30,473 bases of DNA, from contig CAJTXO010000032.1 in the NCBI GenBank assembly GCA_910583555.1, positions 1-30,473 of the forward strand, read 5' to 3'. The position numbers were made by a program, and so were the translations under genes. The notes beneath the pieces were generated by a model that was not told where the DNA came from, searched no databases, and was given only the letters and a program-made list of their open reading frames with translations. This document shows, piece by piece, positions 1 through 8,349 of this stretch. Numbering within the stretch: the stretch's first letter is position 1; the number at the start of each line of letters is the position of its first letter. Source of the stretch: an uncultured Eubacterium sp. (lineage in GTDB: Bacteria > Bacillota > Clostridia > Lachnospirales > Lachnospiraceae).

Positions 1-2451
1 ATACAGTTTTATATCGGCCAACCCCGGGTGTGTTCCCTTCTGTTCCTGAATGATCTCATACGTGTACTTGAACGTATCTTCGACATAATGATCGCCCAGG
101 ATCTCATAGAACCGGTTCACCTTGCCGTCCCTCGTCGTCCTGACCATACGGGCATCTCCGTCAGCATGCTCTCCCTCTCCATCTGAGACAGCCTCGTTCA
201 CGACATCCCAGCAATAAATGACGCCCGGATATTTCTGCTCGAAATGTACGAGAACCTGTTTGATATAGCTTTTCAGCCTCGCAGTAACGACTTCCTTTGT
301 GGCATAACCCTTGCTCGTATCATACCCTTCACGGAAAAACCAGTCACACATTTCCGCATCCCACACCAGAACGTGTCCTCTCACCTTGACGCCATTCTCT
401 TTCGCGAAATCCATGATAATATCCGCATTTGTAAAGTTGATGACCGGCATCGAGGTCTCATCCTTGTAGTTTTCCTTGGAACCAGCTTCATTCAGCATCG
501 AGTACGCCTTCATCTCGTTGGCAGCCGTCATGCTGTTGAAATGATATTTCATAAGTTCGCCGTACTTTTTATCCGTCGCCGTTTTCGTATTGTAAACCGT
601 TCCCATCTTAAATCCATACTCTTTGGCCAATTCAGACAGCGATGAGTAGTTATTCAGCGCATCCGATGTATCCCGCGTATCCTTGACCAGAGTGATGGAG
701 TGGATCGTAAGTTTCAATGGATCCGCAACGGCACTGCTGTCCCACGCCGCATACCGCACACCAAACCCAAGCGCATCCTCATTCCACAGATCCGCGGAAA
801 GCTGCTGTCTCTCCTGCTTTACATCTACATAGGCGAGCGTTTTATTATCTCCATAAAAATTTGTTTCCATATATTGATTCAAACAGATCGGCCCGTCTGT
901 CTCCGCTGAAATATCAAAAACGATTTTCGAATACTCACTCAGGTCCACGTTGGTTTTTGATGGATCCACATAAAATCCGATACCGCCCCCTCCAGCATTT
1001 TTCGTTATGGATACCGTCACGCTTCCGTCCTCATTGTAAACCGGCTCTCCATCCAAAGCGGCAATTGTTAAACGCATCTGTGCATTCAGGATCATCTTTA
1101 CCCCATCTTCGATCGAAGAAGGCGGCAGCGTTGGTTTCTCTGTCGGAACCGGTGTGATCACAGGTGTCGGTTCCGGTGTCGGCGTGATCTGACTGGCCGA
1201 TATGAAACGCAGGCTGCCCAGTACGGCTGTGGCTGTCTGGGTATCGCCCTGTGCCAGTCCGGTATTCGTCATGATCGCAAACCGCGAGATCGTGACCGAC
1301 TGGTACTCTTGTGGTATTTCAATGGTATATGTGCCAGTCTTTTTATTATACTGGGTAATCTTTGTCAGTTCTTTCCCTTCCGAATCATACAGTTTAAACG
1401 AAACACTATCTGGTGTTCCGGCCACCTGAAGAGAATACTCTACTTTTACAATGGTGTTCATCGGGATGGGGTCATTCATCTTATAGTCCACCTGATTATA
1501 CTGACTCGCCGCTGTAAACTCCGCGACTGCACCATTCTCTCCTACACTTGCCTTGATCGTTGACGCTGAACTCAATACCACTGCTGCCGAAGCCATATTT
1601 TTTGTCAGATCCGGCGCAGGCCTTGTTGTCGGCTCAACGGACGGTTCCACCGTCGGTTTCACCGTCGGCTTTGTGTCCGGTTTTACCGTCGGCTCTGTGT
1701 TTGGTTTCACCGTTGGTTTTGTGTCCGGGTCCGCTGTCGGCTTTGTGTCTGGGTTGGCCGTCGGCTTTGTATCCGGTTTCACCGTTGGCTCTGTGTTTGG
1801 TTTCGACGTCGGTTTTGTGTCCGGCTTTACTGTCGGCTTCGTATCTGGATTCGATGTCGGCTTTGTGTCCGGTTTCGTTGTTGGTCCAGCTGTCACCGGT
1901 GCTGCGGTCTCCCCTTTCGGCGGTGCCGCTGTTTCCCCTGCCGGCGGTGTCGCTGTCTCCCCTGCCGGCGGTGCCTCTGTTTCCCCTGCCGGCGGTGCCG
2001 CTGTCTCTCCAACCGGCGGCACTGTCGTTCCCGCAGCGGAAGGCTCTGCCGTAACACCCTGATTTACCGGTCCCTCAGGCTGGGTTGGCACATTGGACGG
2101 TTTGGCCTTCTCTGTCACCGTTATGTAACTTTTCAGCGTGTAACGCTTTTTCCCTTTTTTCAGTTCCGCCAGAATCTGAGTCTTTCCTTTGTTTTTGGCG
2201 GTCACCTTTGCTCCGTATTTCCCGGATTTCTTTATCAGGGCAATTTTTTTGTTCTTGCTCTTCCACTTGATCTTATAGCCTTTCGCCCGTTTTACCGAGA
2301 GTTTGATCGTTCTGCCCTTCTGAATCGATACTTTCTTTTTACTCAATGCGGGTTTTTTAGCGCCCGCCCAAACATGATCCTGCACAGGCATCAGGCAACT
2401 GCCTGCCAAAAGTGAGATCACGCACATCCATGAAATCTGTTTCTTCCTCAT
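1..2451 (-). CDS. Secreted multidomain endo-1,4-beta-xylanase, GH10 (3' end outside window)
   Basis: The first 817 codons are present and the frame runs off the window edge. The start ATG at 2451 follows GGAGGTGCTTACTAAA. Residues 1-30 form a signal peptide (MRKKQISWMCVISLLAGSCL). Residues about 35-115 are a lysine-rich Ig-like (Big2-type) domain. Residues about 130-275 are a low-complexity linker of PPAGETA and KPDTKPTV repeats. Two beta-rich modules of carbohydrate-binding type follow at about 280-418 and 445-590, separated by a PTPEPTP linker. The GH10 catalytic domain starts near 596 and shows AANEMK, VRGHVLVW and WDVVNEA, with the acid/base Glu at about residue 753. The nucleophile Glu would lie beyond the window. 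GH10 enzymes cleave xylan backbones. Export and the binding modules suggest extracellular plant-fibre degradation. The family call is firm; the binding-module families are not resolved. Confidence 0.93.
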   Translation of the reverse strand, partial: MRKKQISWMCVISLLAGSCLMPVQDHVWAGAKKPALSKKKVSIQKGRTIKLSVKRAKGYKIKWKSKNKKIALIKKSGKYGAKVTAKNKGKTQILAELKKGKKRYTLKSYITVTEKAKPSNVPTQPEGPVNQGVTAEPSAAGTTVPPVGETAAPPAGETEAPPAGETATPPAGETAAPPKGETAAPVTAGPTTKPDTKPTSNPDTKPTVKPDTKPTSKPNTEPTVKPDTKPTANPDTKPTADPDTKPTVKPNTEPTVKPDTKPTVKPTVEPSVEPTTRPAPDLTKNMASAAVVLSSASTIKASVGENGAVAEFTAASQYNQVDYKMNDPIPMNTIVKVEYSLQVAGTPDSVSFKLYDSEGKELTKITQYNKKTGTYTIEIPQEYQSVTISRFAIMTNTGLAQGDTQTATAVLGSLRFISASQITPTPEPTPVITPVPTEKPTLPPSSIEDGVKMILNAQMRLTIAALDGEPVYNEDGSVTVSITKNAGGGGIGFYVDPSKTNVDLSEYSKIVFDISAETDGPICLNQYMETNFYGDNKTLAYVDVKQERQQLSADLWNEDALGFGVRYAAWDSSAVADPLKLTIHSITLVKDTRDTSDALNNYSSLSELAKEYGFKMGTVYNTKTATDKKYGELMKYHFNSMTAANEMKAYSMLNEAGSKENYKDETSMPVINFTNADIIMDFAKENGVKVRGHVLVWDAEMCDWFFREGYDTSKGYATKEVVTARLKSYIKQVLVHFEQKYPGVIYCWDVVNEAVSDGEGEHADGDARMVRTTRDGKVNRFYEILGDHYVEDTFKYTYEIIQEQKGTHPGLADIKLY
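1620..2062 (-). repeat. Pro/Thr linker repeats inside the xylanase gene
   Basis: Tandem in-frame units of about 24 bp encode KPDTKPTV/KPNTEPTV, roughly from 1630 to 1890. Units of about 24 bp encoding PPAGETA(A/T/E) follow, from about 1905 to 2020. They form an extended linker between the Ig-like domain and the carbohydrate-binding region. The long open frame on the opposite strand here is a by-product of the repeat composition. Confidence 0.85.
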
Positions 2452-2494
2452 TTTAGTAAGCACCTCCAGCAGTTTTTTAAATTTCGTTCCCTAT

Positions 2495-2522
2495 ATTATC
2501 ATGGAGTCCTTCTTAAAAGCAA
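2495..2522 (-). promoter_or_regulatory. Probable sigma-A promoter of the xylanase gene
   Basis: Read on the minus strand, TTGCTT and GATAAT are separated by 16 bp, about 45 bp upstream of the start codon. The surrounding DNA is very AT-rich. This is a match by eye to the -35/-10 consensus. Confidence 0.45.
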
Positions 2523-2653
2523 TTACATTTTTATAAATTATTTCTTAAATAAATACATAAAATGATATGATCCGGGGGACACTACAGGATAATACCGTAA
2601 AAGAATATGTTTTTATATCTGAACATTTAAAAATGTGAAAAAATCATGAATTG

Positions 2654-2680
2654 TTAGCACTCACTATTGACGAGTGCTAA
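2654..2680 (+). promoter_or_regulatory. CIRCE operator (HrcA binding site)
   Basis: The sequence TTAGCACTC, nine bases, GAGTGCTAA is an exact match to the CIRCE consensus. The inverted repeat extends to TTG...CAA (2651-2683). It overlaps a promoter-like TTGACG (2667-2672) and TATACC (2690-2695) with 17-bp spacing, so bound HrcA would block RNA polymerase. It lies 64 bp upstream of the Hsp20 start codon. Confidence 0.95.
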
Positions 2681-2744
2681 CAATCGTGATATACCATACT
2701 TGTAAACAATAAAACAGAACAAAAATTGATTGGAGGAATGACTT

Positions 2745-3185
2745 ATGTTAATGCCAAGTATTTTCGGAGAGAATATGTTTGATGATTTTTTTGATGGATT
2801 CTTTCGTCCTGCGAAAGCAACAGGCAGGTACAACATTCCATCAAACGACGTGATGCGGACAGATGTAAAAGAACTGGATCAACACTATGAGTTGGAGATC
2901 AATCTTCCGGGGTATAAAAAGGAGGATGTTCAGGCCGAACTGAAAGACGGTTATCTGACGATCACCGCATCGACAAATTCAAACACGGAGGAAAAGGATG
3001 AAAACGGAAAATACATCCGCCGTGAGCGATATGTCGGGTCGTGCAGCAGAAACTTTTACGTTGGTGAACAGGTGACAGAACAGGATGTCCAGGCGAAGTT
3101 CGAAAACGGGATCCTCAAACTTACTGTTCCGAAAAAGGAAGCGGCTCCTCAGATTGAGGACAAAAAATATATCGAGATCAGCTGA
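2745..3185 (+). CDS. hsp18: Hsp20/alpha-crystallin small heat-shock protein
   Basis: This 146-residue protein has the alpha-crystallin domain at about residues 35-135, including LEINLPGYKKEDVQ and FENGILKLTVPK, and ends with an IEI motif of the C-terminal I-x-I type. The N-terminus (MLMPSIFGENMFDDFFDGFF) is typical of clostridial Hsp18. The ATG at 2745 is preceded by GGAGG at 2732-2736. Small heat-shock proteins hold unfolding proteins for later refolding by DnaK/ClpB. The CIRCE element upstream places it under HrcA control. The gene is monocistronic: the next gene is convergent and a bidirectional terminator follows. Confidence 0.95.
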   Translation: MLMPSIFGENMFDDFFDGFFRPAKATGRYNIPSNDVMRTDVKELDQHYELEINLPGYKKEDVQAELKDGYLTITASTNSNTEEKDENGKYIRRERYVGSCSRNFYVGEQVTEQDVQAKFENGILKLTVPKKEAAPQIEDKKYIEIS

Positions 3186-3243
3186 TGATATGTGGAACGG
3201 GGTTGTCGGTTAATACCGGTTTTTAACTCTCCAAACCAGAAAC

Positions 3244-3301
3244 AAGAATATCCCATGGAACTCTATGCTTTACAGCGCGAGATTTTCCACGGGATATTCT
3301 T
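3244..3301. other. Long inverted repeat downstream of Hsp20
   Basis: The arms at 3244-3260 and 3285-3301 are 17 bp with one mismatch, and enclose a 24-base loop. The structure lies 59 bp past the hsp20 stop and just upstream of a terminator hairpin. It could be a 3' UTR stabilising hairpin. No uridine run follows, so it is not itself a standard terminator. Confidence 0.5.
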
Positions 3302-3328
3302 ATTTAGGATTTCATGCCTGTCATACCC

Positions 3329-3357
3329 AAAAAGGACACCTTCCAGATGTCCTTTTT
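3329..3357. terminator. Bidirectional intrinsic terminator between hsp20 and the blaR1-like gene
   Basis: The perfect arms AAAAAGGACA and TGTCCTTTTT flank a nine-base loop. The A-run on one side and the T-run on the other allow termination from both convergent genes. Confidence 0.85.
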
Positions 3358-3392
3358 ACCACTTATTTCTCAAGCTATCATCCATGCTGCGC

Positions 3393-4637
3393 CTATAACA
3401 AACGTAGCAATTCCAAATACCAGTCGCCTCTTATACTGTCATAGGGAATCTGTACCATTTTGTCCTCGGAACCGCTTTCATAAATACAAGTTTCCGCCGC
3501 GCCGGCTAAACCGGGAAGTTTATAAAATCCGCCAAAAACAATCCATATTTCCCCATCCGCGTCGTTTTCTCCCAGAAACTTTTCAAAGGCTTCCCGATCA
3601 ACATAAACATATCTGTCATCATATGAGATCATCTGCGCCAGTTTTCCGGTATCACTGGAAACGATTTCAGGTTCACCGTCAGAAATACCGATCATAATAT
3701 CCCGGCTTTCATTACATCGGGCAAAGGAACTTGTTTGTACCGTCAGAAGCAGCGCCGCGATCACCAGGGCGGCCGCGACTGCCATGCCCGCAAACACTTT
3801 TTTCCGATATGGGCGAAAACCGGCAATTTCACTCATCCGCCTTTTCATATCTGCAAATTCCCTTTCCCCCGCATAAGTGACGGCAGGCGGCGTACCTTTT
3901 GACTCGGAACGCAATAGATTCAAGGTCTTTAGCAGCACCAGGCCATATTCATGCGCCGTCGACCCGCTGCTCTGTATGCACACTCTGTCACAGATATCCT
4001 CCATATCCGCCCGGAACTGTTTCTGAAAGATCGTCAGTAATGGGTTCACCCATAAGAGACACCGCAAGATGTCCCACAGAAATCCAAACCACAAATGTCC
4101 CAACCGGATATGCGTCCGCTCATGCTGCACAACAGACATTAACTCATCCCTGCCATACCCCTCCCATATCACTCTTGGAATGGCAATCTCCGGTTTTAGA
4201 AGCCCGGTTGTAAACGGCGTGACATTCATGTCCGTCACCCTGACCCGAATACCATCCAGAGAGAACTTTTCCATCCCGGCCACTGATTTCCGAAGGCGCA
4301 GTCCCTTCCCGAACAGGCAGACGGCAGAGACAAATATACCCGCCATATAAATACGGTCAATCCAAAGGCAGGTCATCGTTCCGCGCGTTACCCACCATGT
4401 TATCCTCAGCACAGCTTCATTTTCATAAAACAGCTTTAACTTTCCAAGAAACGGGATGAGCAGGAATGAGGACCAAAGCAGCCCCCTTAAGAATGTCCGC
4501 CTTGAAAAAGGCATCTTCCGGAGCAGCATCACAAGTCCGAGCAGCAAATAGGAAAAAGCCGCGCACCGCACAAGCTGGGTAGTATAATATACCGCGCAAA
4601 AATCCATGAGGCTGCCAAGCCGCGACCAGTCAATCAT
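3393..4637 (-). CDS. BlaR1/MecR1-type membrane metalloprotease (peptidase M56) with a non-PBP C-terminus
   Basis: This 414-residue membrane protein has hydrophobic segments near 20-38, 50-65 and 95-110, and a last one at about 282-302. The zinc protease motif HERTH is at 172-176, and DMEDICD at 211-217 supplies the likely third ligand. The start ATG at 4637 overlaps the repressor gene's stop (ATGATTGA), so the two are translationally coupled; longer in-frame starts lie inside the repressor gene. In classical BlaR1 the extracellular sensor is a penicillin-binding domain of about 250 residues. Here only about 105 residues follow the last helix and no SxxK-type PBP motif is seen. The signal sensed is therefore unknown. 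It probably triggers inactivation of the adjacent BlaI-type repressor. Confidence 0.88.
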   Translation of the reverse strand: MIDWSRLGSLMDFCAVYYTTQLVRCAAFSYLLLGLVMLLRKMPFSRRTFLRGLLWSSFLLIPFLGKLKLFYENEAVLRITWWVTRGTMTCLWIDRIYMAGIFVSAVCLFGKGLRLRKSVAGMEKFSLDGIRVRVTDMNVTPFTTGLLKPEIAIPRVIWEGYGRDELMSVVQHERTHIRLGHLWFGFLWDILRCLLWVNPLLTIFQKQFRADMEDICDRVCIQSSGSTAHEYGLVLLKTLNLLRSESKGTPPAVTYAGEREFADMKRRMSEIAGFRPYRKKVFAGMAVAAALVIAALLLTVQTSSFARCNESRDIMIGISDGEPEIVSSDTGKLAQMISYDDRYVYVDREAFEKFLGENDADGEIWIVFGGFYKLPGLAGAAETCIYESGSEDKMVQIPYDSIRGDWYLELLRLL

Positions 4638-5055
4638 AACGGCCACCCTCTTTATCCTGGGACTTTGTGCCACGGTCCCTGCATTTTTCCAGGATTTCCT
4701 CCAGTTCCCTGATCTGCTCATCCGTCGGTTCAAAACTCTGCAGCAGTGCCGCCATCGCATTTGTCCCGTTGCCGGAAAAATAGCGGTCCACGAACTTCCT
4801 GCTTTTCTCCTTCACGCATTCCTCCCTCGACCTTTGCGCATAATAGTGGTAAACCCTCGAATCATGTGAATCCACCGTATAGCCGAGGATATCCTTCTGG
4901 TTCAGGCGGTTCATCAGCACCCGCACCATCCTCATCGACATATCCACATTTGCCTGCATCCTTTTATAGACCTCCGAGGACGTCAAAGGCTTCCCGCACG
5001 CCCACAATACTTCCATGATCTGCCATTCACTCGGTGTAATCTCTTCCTTTGCCAT
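4630..5055 (-). CDS. BlaI/MecI-family transcriptional repressor
   Basis: This 141-residue protein begins MAKEEITPSEWQIMEVLWA, the hallmark winged-helix start of the family, followed by VRVLMNRLNQKDIL, the recognition-helix region, and a C-terminal helical dimerisation segment (about 95-130). The ATG at 5055 follows an AAGGAAGG ribosome-binding site. It is the first gene of a two-gene operon with the M56 protease. A palindrome over its own promoter suggests autoregulation, as in bla/mec systems. No beta-lactamase gene is adjacent, so its other targets are unknown. Confidence 0.92.
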   Translation of the reverse strand: MAKEEITPSEWQIMEVLWACGKPLTSSEVYKRMQANVDMSMRMVRVLMNRLNQKDILGYTVDSHDSRVYHYYAQRSREECVKEKSRKFVDRYFSGNGTNAMAALLQSFEPTDEQIRELEEILEKCRDRGTKSQDKEGGRYD

Positions 5056-5071
5056 GCCGCTTCCTTCCTTT

Positions 5072-5103
5072 CGATATATATTGCCAATTTATATATCGGT
5101 CAA
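5072..5103 (-). promoter_or_regulatory. Promoter and candidate operator of the blaI/blaR1-like operon
   Basis: On the minus strand TTGACC (5103-5098) and TATATA (5080-5075) are spaced by 17 bp. A perfect inverted repeat, CGATATATA and TATATATCG with a nine-base spacer (5072-5098), covers the spacer and -10 box. Its position fits autorepression by the BlaI-type protein. The sequence is not the classical TACA/TGTA bla operator. Confidence 0.65.
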
Positions 5104-5174
5104 TTATCGTTAATTATATAGCAAAAGGGTAGCCGCATTAACATCCCCTATCGGAATATCATACACTTTTTCAA

Positions 5175-5834
5175 TCATGTTCGGCTTCTCATCAGATTCA
5201 ATATATCCGACGGCCGTTTGACCAGATAGTCCGCGCCCGCGCACCTCAACTCCTCCTCACCCCCATACCCGTACAATACCCCGGCACTGTCTATTCCATT
5301 TACTTTCGCGCCGTAAATATCCTGCTCCCTGTCACCCACCATCAGTATTTCCGCCCTGCCCCCGGCCCCTTCCCCAACCGCGTCAAGCGCACAGGCAATT
5401 ACATCTTCTTTTCTACTCCTGCTGCCGTCCATCGTCGCCGCGCCGATCAGATCAAAATACGGATACAATGCAAAATGTTTCAAGATCCGCACGGCAAACG
5501 GTTCCGGTTTCGATGTGGCAAGCACAAGTTTCTTTCCCCCGCTTTTCAGCGACTCTAAAACGTCCGGAATGTCGGGATACAATTCATTTTCAAATATCCC
5601 TTTTTCACTGAAATACTTCCGGTAATATGCGATTGCTTCTTCCGCCTGCTCCTTGGAAAAGCCGCAGTAATCCATATACGATTCGAGTAACGGCGGGCCG
5701 ATGAACCGATACAGCTCTTCCCTTTCTTTGACCTCCCGTCCCATTTTCTTTAACGAATACATGACGGAATTTGTTATCCCGATCCCTGGGTCCGTCAACG
5801 TGCCATCCAGGTCAAAAAAATAGTATTGATACAT
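5175..5834 (-). CDS. HAD-family hydrolase, phosphoglycolate phosphatase-like
   Basis: The 219-residue protein starts MYQYYFFDLDGTLTD, carrying the catalytic DxD of motif I at residues 8 and 10. Motif II is ATSKPE, and motif IV is MVGDREQDIYGAK. A helical cap with YxxxYF lies between motifs I and II, as in subclass I phosphatases such as Gph/PGP. Such enzymes remove phosphate from small metabolites; the substrate cannot be read from sequence. An in-frame ATG lies two codons upstream (5840), and either could follow the AGAGGA site. It is 36 bp downstream of the hemerythrin gene on the same strand and probably cotranscribed. Confidence 0.88.
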   Translation of the reverse strand: MYQYYFFDLDGTLTDPGIGITNSVMYSLKKMGREVKEREELYRFIGPPLLESYMDYCGFSKEQAEEAIAYYRKYFSEKGIFENELYPDIPDVLESLKSGGKKLVLATSKPEPFAVRILKHFALYPYFDLIGAATMDGSRSRKEDVIACALDAVGEGAGGRAEILMVGDREQDIYGAKVNGIDSAGVLYGYGGEEELRCAGADYLVKRPSDILNLMRSRT

Positions 5835-5870
5835 GATCATATTTCCTCTCATCCAAAACCGAAACTTCAT

Positions 5871-6752
5871 TTACCGCATCTTGATACAAAACGCAAAATA
5901 GCCGATGCCCGTATCAAACAGCAGGCTGTAACGGGGATACTCGGACAGAAAATCCTGTTCCAGCTGTTCTTTCGTCAGCATGTGGTCTTTCTCAAATTCA
6001 TACTGCTCCAGCATCTTAAAATATCCTCTCATATGCACCATCATCTGCTGTGAAATCTGCCTCACCGCATCGAGCACCATTTTATCGACTTTTTTAAATT
6101 CAATGTCCAGCATTTGTCCAACTGTTCTCAGCGCAAGACGCTCTTCCATCACGAGAAAGACATGAAGCCGTTTTCCCTCTTTCGACCGATAGGAAATCCG
6201 GTCATAAATACATTTACCAAAATCTTCCCCTGCGTATTGTAAGCTGACCGTCCGGGTTTGAAGCTTAAATACTTCCAGGATGATCTGGGAAACCACTTTT
6301 TCCATAGCGGCAGTCACATTTTTCGGCTGTACCGAATCCCACCGTTTCGGAACCTTCCCGGTAATGGCGCGGTCCTCGATGAGAACATGCCCTGTCAGCC
6401 ATCCAAGACTGATGCCTATGAAATGCTGGATCGATTCGCTGGAATAATCATTTTCCTCCAAATCCTTTTCCAATGCAGGGATCGTTTTATCCCGCATCAC
6501 ATCATGCAGGCGCTTGTGCATTTCATACCCGTCATAGTGGATGGATCGCATATACTCCTCTTCTTCCGCAAAGTGCTTCAACGCATAGCTTTTAAAAAAC
6601 TTGATCGCCTCCGCACTCGCCCATTTTCTTTTTTTCTCGTCTTCACTAAGCACCATTAATTTGTAAACAATTGAAAAAAGTCTCCGGTGTGCCTTATCAA
6701 CCTTTTCTACACCAATATTAAATCGTTCATTCCATACTAGCTCTTTTGCCAT
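5871..6752 (-). CDS. Bacteriohemerythrin fused to a CheX-like domain
   Basis: The 293-residue protein has an N-terminal hemerythrin domain (1-130) with all seven expected di-iron ligands: H22, H60, E64, H79, H83, H122 and D127. Hemerythrins bind O2 or sense oxygen/redox state. Residues about 145-293 resemble the CheX/CheC-type phosphatase fold, with a central LDAVRQISQQMM helix. The usual catalytic ExxN of that helix reads Q232-x-x-Q235, so phosphatase activity is doubtful. The ATG at 6752 is preceded by GGAGGA with a six-base spacing; an upstream start is less likely. It could be an oxygen-responsive sensor linked to motility or signalling. The CheX match is by pattern and moderately sure; the hemerythrin call is firm. 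Confidence 0.85.
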   Translation of the reverse strand: MAKELVWNERFNIGVEKVDKAHRRLFSIVYKLMVLSEDEKKRKWASAEAIKFFKSYALKHFAEEEEYMRSIHYDGYEMHKRLHDVMRDKTIPALEKDLEENDYSSESIQHFIGISLGWLTGHVLIEDRAITGKVPKRWDSVQPKNVTAAMEKVVSQIILEVFKLQTRTVSLQYAGEDFGKCIYDRISYRSKEGKRLHVFLVMEERLALRTVGQMLDIEFKKVDKMVLDAVRQISQQMMVHMRGYFKMLEQYEFEKDHMLTKEQLEQDFLSEYPRYSLLFDTGIGYFAFCIKMR

Positions 6753-6894
6753 CTTTATCCTCCATCTGTGCATGTCATTTGCACATTACACAAATTCTCC
6801 TAATTGTAGCTTTATTTACTATATTATATGCCCTTCATCAAAAATTGTCCAGTGACAGGCATGGAAAAAAAGAGGATCGTGGATACCCCGTCAC

Positions 6895-6944
6895 AAAAAA
6901 AACGGACGCGCAGGTATGACATCCTGCTTCTGCGCCCGTTTTTT
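6895..6944 (-). terminator. Intrinsic terminator of the iron alcohol dehydrogenase gene
   Basis: An imperfect hairpin has AAAAAACGG and CCGTTTTTT as its outer arms and a GC-rich interior (CGCGCAGG facing CCTG...CTGCGC). It lies 40 bp past the dehydrogenase stop and ends in an A/T run on both sides, so it may act in both directions. Confidence 0.75.
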
Positions 6945-6984
6945 ACGTCATCATCTTCCGGCCGATCCCACACGTACGAAAAAA

Positions 6985-8166
6985 TCAGAAGTCAACCTCT
7001 GTACCATAAAATGTACACTTAAACAGTTCCGCCATCTGATCCGGTGTGATCGTTCTCGGATTCGAACCCGTACAGGCATCTCCCACCGCATTTTCCGCGA
7101 TCGCGTCCAGTTTTTCCAAAAACTCATCCTCTTTTACGCCAAATTCCTGGATCGTCTTCGGGATGTTCATCGCGCGGTTAAACTGCTCGATCTTATCGAT
7201 CAGCGCATTGACCTGCGCCTTTTCCGACGTCCCGCCAAGCCCTACTCTTCTTGCTATATCCGCATAACGCCGCATCGCTTCCGGCTCATGGGCGTTGTAT
7301 TTGATCACATAGGGGAGATAGATCGCGTTTGCGCATCCATGTGGAATATGGCCCGTCGAGAACGCAGCTCCCGTTTTGTGCGCCATCGAGTGGACGATGC
7401 CGAGAAGCGCATTGGAAAATGCCTGGCCTGCCAGACACTGGGCATAGTGCATCTGCTCGCGCGCGTCCATATCCTTCTGATAGGACTGCGGCAGATAATC
7501 AAATACCATCTCGATCGCCTTGATCGCCAGCGGGTCGGTAAACGGGCTGTTCAGCGTTGATACATATGCCTCGATCGCATGCGTGAGCGCGTCCATACCC
7601 GTGTAGGCTACCTGTTTTTCCGGAAGGCTCTCTACAAGTGCCGGGTCTACGATCGCGACGTCCGGCGTGATCTCAAAATCTGCCAGCGGATACTTGATGC
7701 CTTTTGCGTAATCCGTGATCACCGAAAATGCTGTTACTTCCGTCGCCGTGCCGGAAGTAGAAGGAATCGCGCAAAACCGCGCTTTCGTCCTGAGTTTCGG
7801 GAAATTGAACGGGGTGCACAGATCTTCAAATGTCGTGTCTGGATACTCGTAAAATGCCCACATCGCCTTTGCCGCGTCGATCGGTGAACCGCCGCCGATC
7901 GATACGATCCAGTCCGGCTGGAACTCCTTCATCGCTTCCGCGCCCTTCATCACCGTCTCAACCGAAGGATCCGGCTCAACACCTTCAAAAAACCGGACTT
8001 CCATGCCCGCCTCTTCTAAGTACTTCTCCACCTGGTCGAGGAACCCGCCCCTGCGCATCGAACTTCCGCCCGATACGACGATCGCCTTCGTCCCCGAAAG
8101 GTTTTTCAGATTCTCCAGTGCGTCTTTTCCATAGTACAGGTCTCTAGGTAGTGTAAATCTTCCCAT
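6985..8166 (-). CDS. Iron-containing alcohol dehydrogenase (group III, butanol/1,3-propanediol dehydrogenase type)
   Basis: The 393-residue length is standard for the family. GGGSPIDAAKAMW forms the nucleotide-binding loop, and STSGTATEVTAFSVI is a family signature. The metal site is visible in TGMDALTHAIEAY (Asp and His), HSMAHKTG and HIPHGCANAIYLP. These enzymes interconvert aldehydes and alcohols with NAD(P)H and usually serve fermentation in anaerobes. The ATG at 8166 follows AAGGAGG. The gene stands alone: a terminator follows, and a divergent promoter separates it from the LytTR regulator. Substrate preference cannot be read from the sequence. Confidence 0.93.
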   Translation of the reverse strand: MGRFTLPRDLYYGKDALENLKNLSGTKAIVVSGGSSMRRGGFLDQVEKYLEEAGMEVRFFEGVEPDPSVETVMKGAEAMKEFQPDWIVSIGGGSPIDAAKAMWAFYEYPDTTFEDLCTPFNFPKLRTKARFCAIPSTSGTATEVTAFSVITDYAKGIKYPLADFEITPDVAIVDPALVESLPEKQVAYTGMDALTHAIEAYVSTLNSPFTDPLAIKAIEMVFDYLPQSYQKDMDAREQMHYAQCLAGQAFSNALLGIVHSMAHKTGAAFSTGHIPHGCANAIYLPYVIKYNAHEPEAMRRYADIARRVGLGGTSEKAQVNALIDKIEQFNRAMNIPKTIQEFGVKEDEFLEKLDAIAENAVGDACTGSNPRTITPDQMAELFKCTFYGTEVDF

Positions 8167-8213
8167 TTTACCAATCCTCCTTAAACATGCAATATTTTTG
8201 CCTCATTGTTATT

Positions 8214-8242
8214 AGCATATCACATCTGCCTACAGAAGACAA
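8214..8242 (-). promoter_or_regulatory. Sigma-A promoter of the iron alcohol dehydrogenase
   Basis: On the minus strand TTGTCT and TATGCT are separated by exactly 17 bp, about 48 bp upstream of the start codon. Confidence 0.6.
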
Positions 8243-8297
8243 TACGAATATGCCAAAACATTCCACGGCATTTCCCCCGCATTTCGGAGCATATTTA

Positions 8298-8326
8298 TTG
8301 TTTTCCCGCAGAGAAAATGGTAAAAT
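8298..8326 (+). promoter_or_regulatory. Sigma-A promoter of the LytTR/AgrC-like operon
   Basis: TTGTTT and TAAAAT are separated by 17 bp. AGGAGGTGA follows at 8338-8346, just before the ATG at 8350. Confidence 0.55.
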
Positions 8327-8349
8327 AATATCTTTCAGGAGGTGACCGT

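Noticed and set aside
1553..2062. Long plus-strand frame with Gly/Val/Phe repeats
   Set aside because: It is the antisense shadow of the Pro/Thr linker in the xylanase gene, which has a signal peptide, domains and GH10 motifs.
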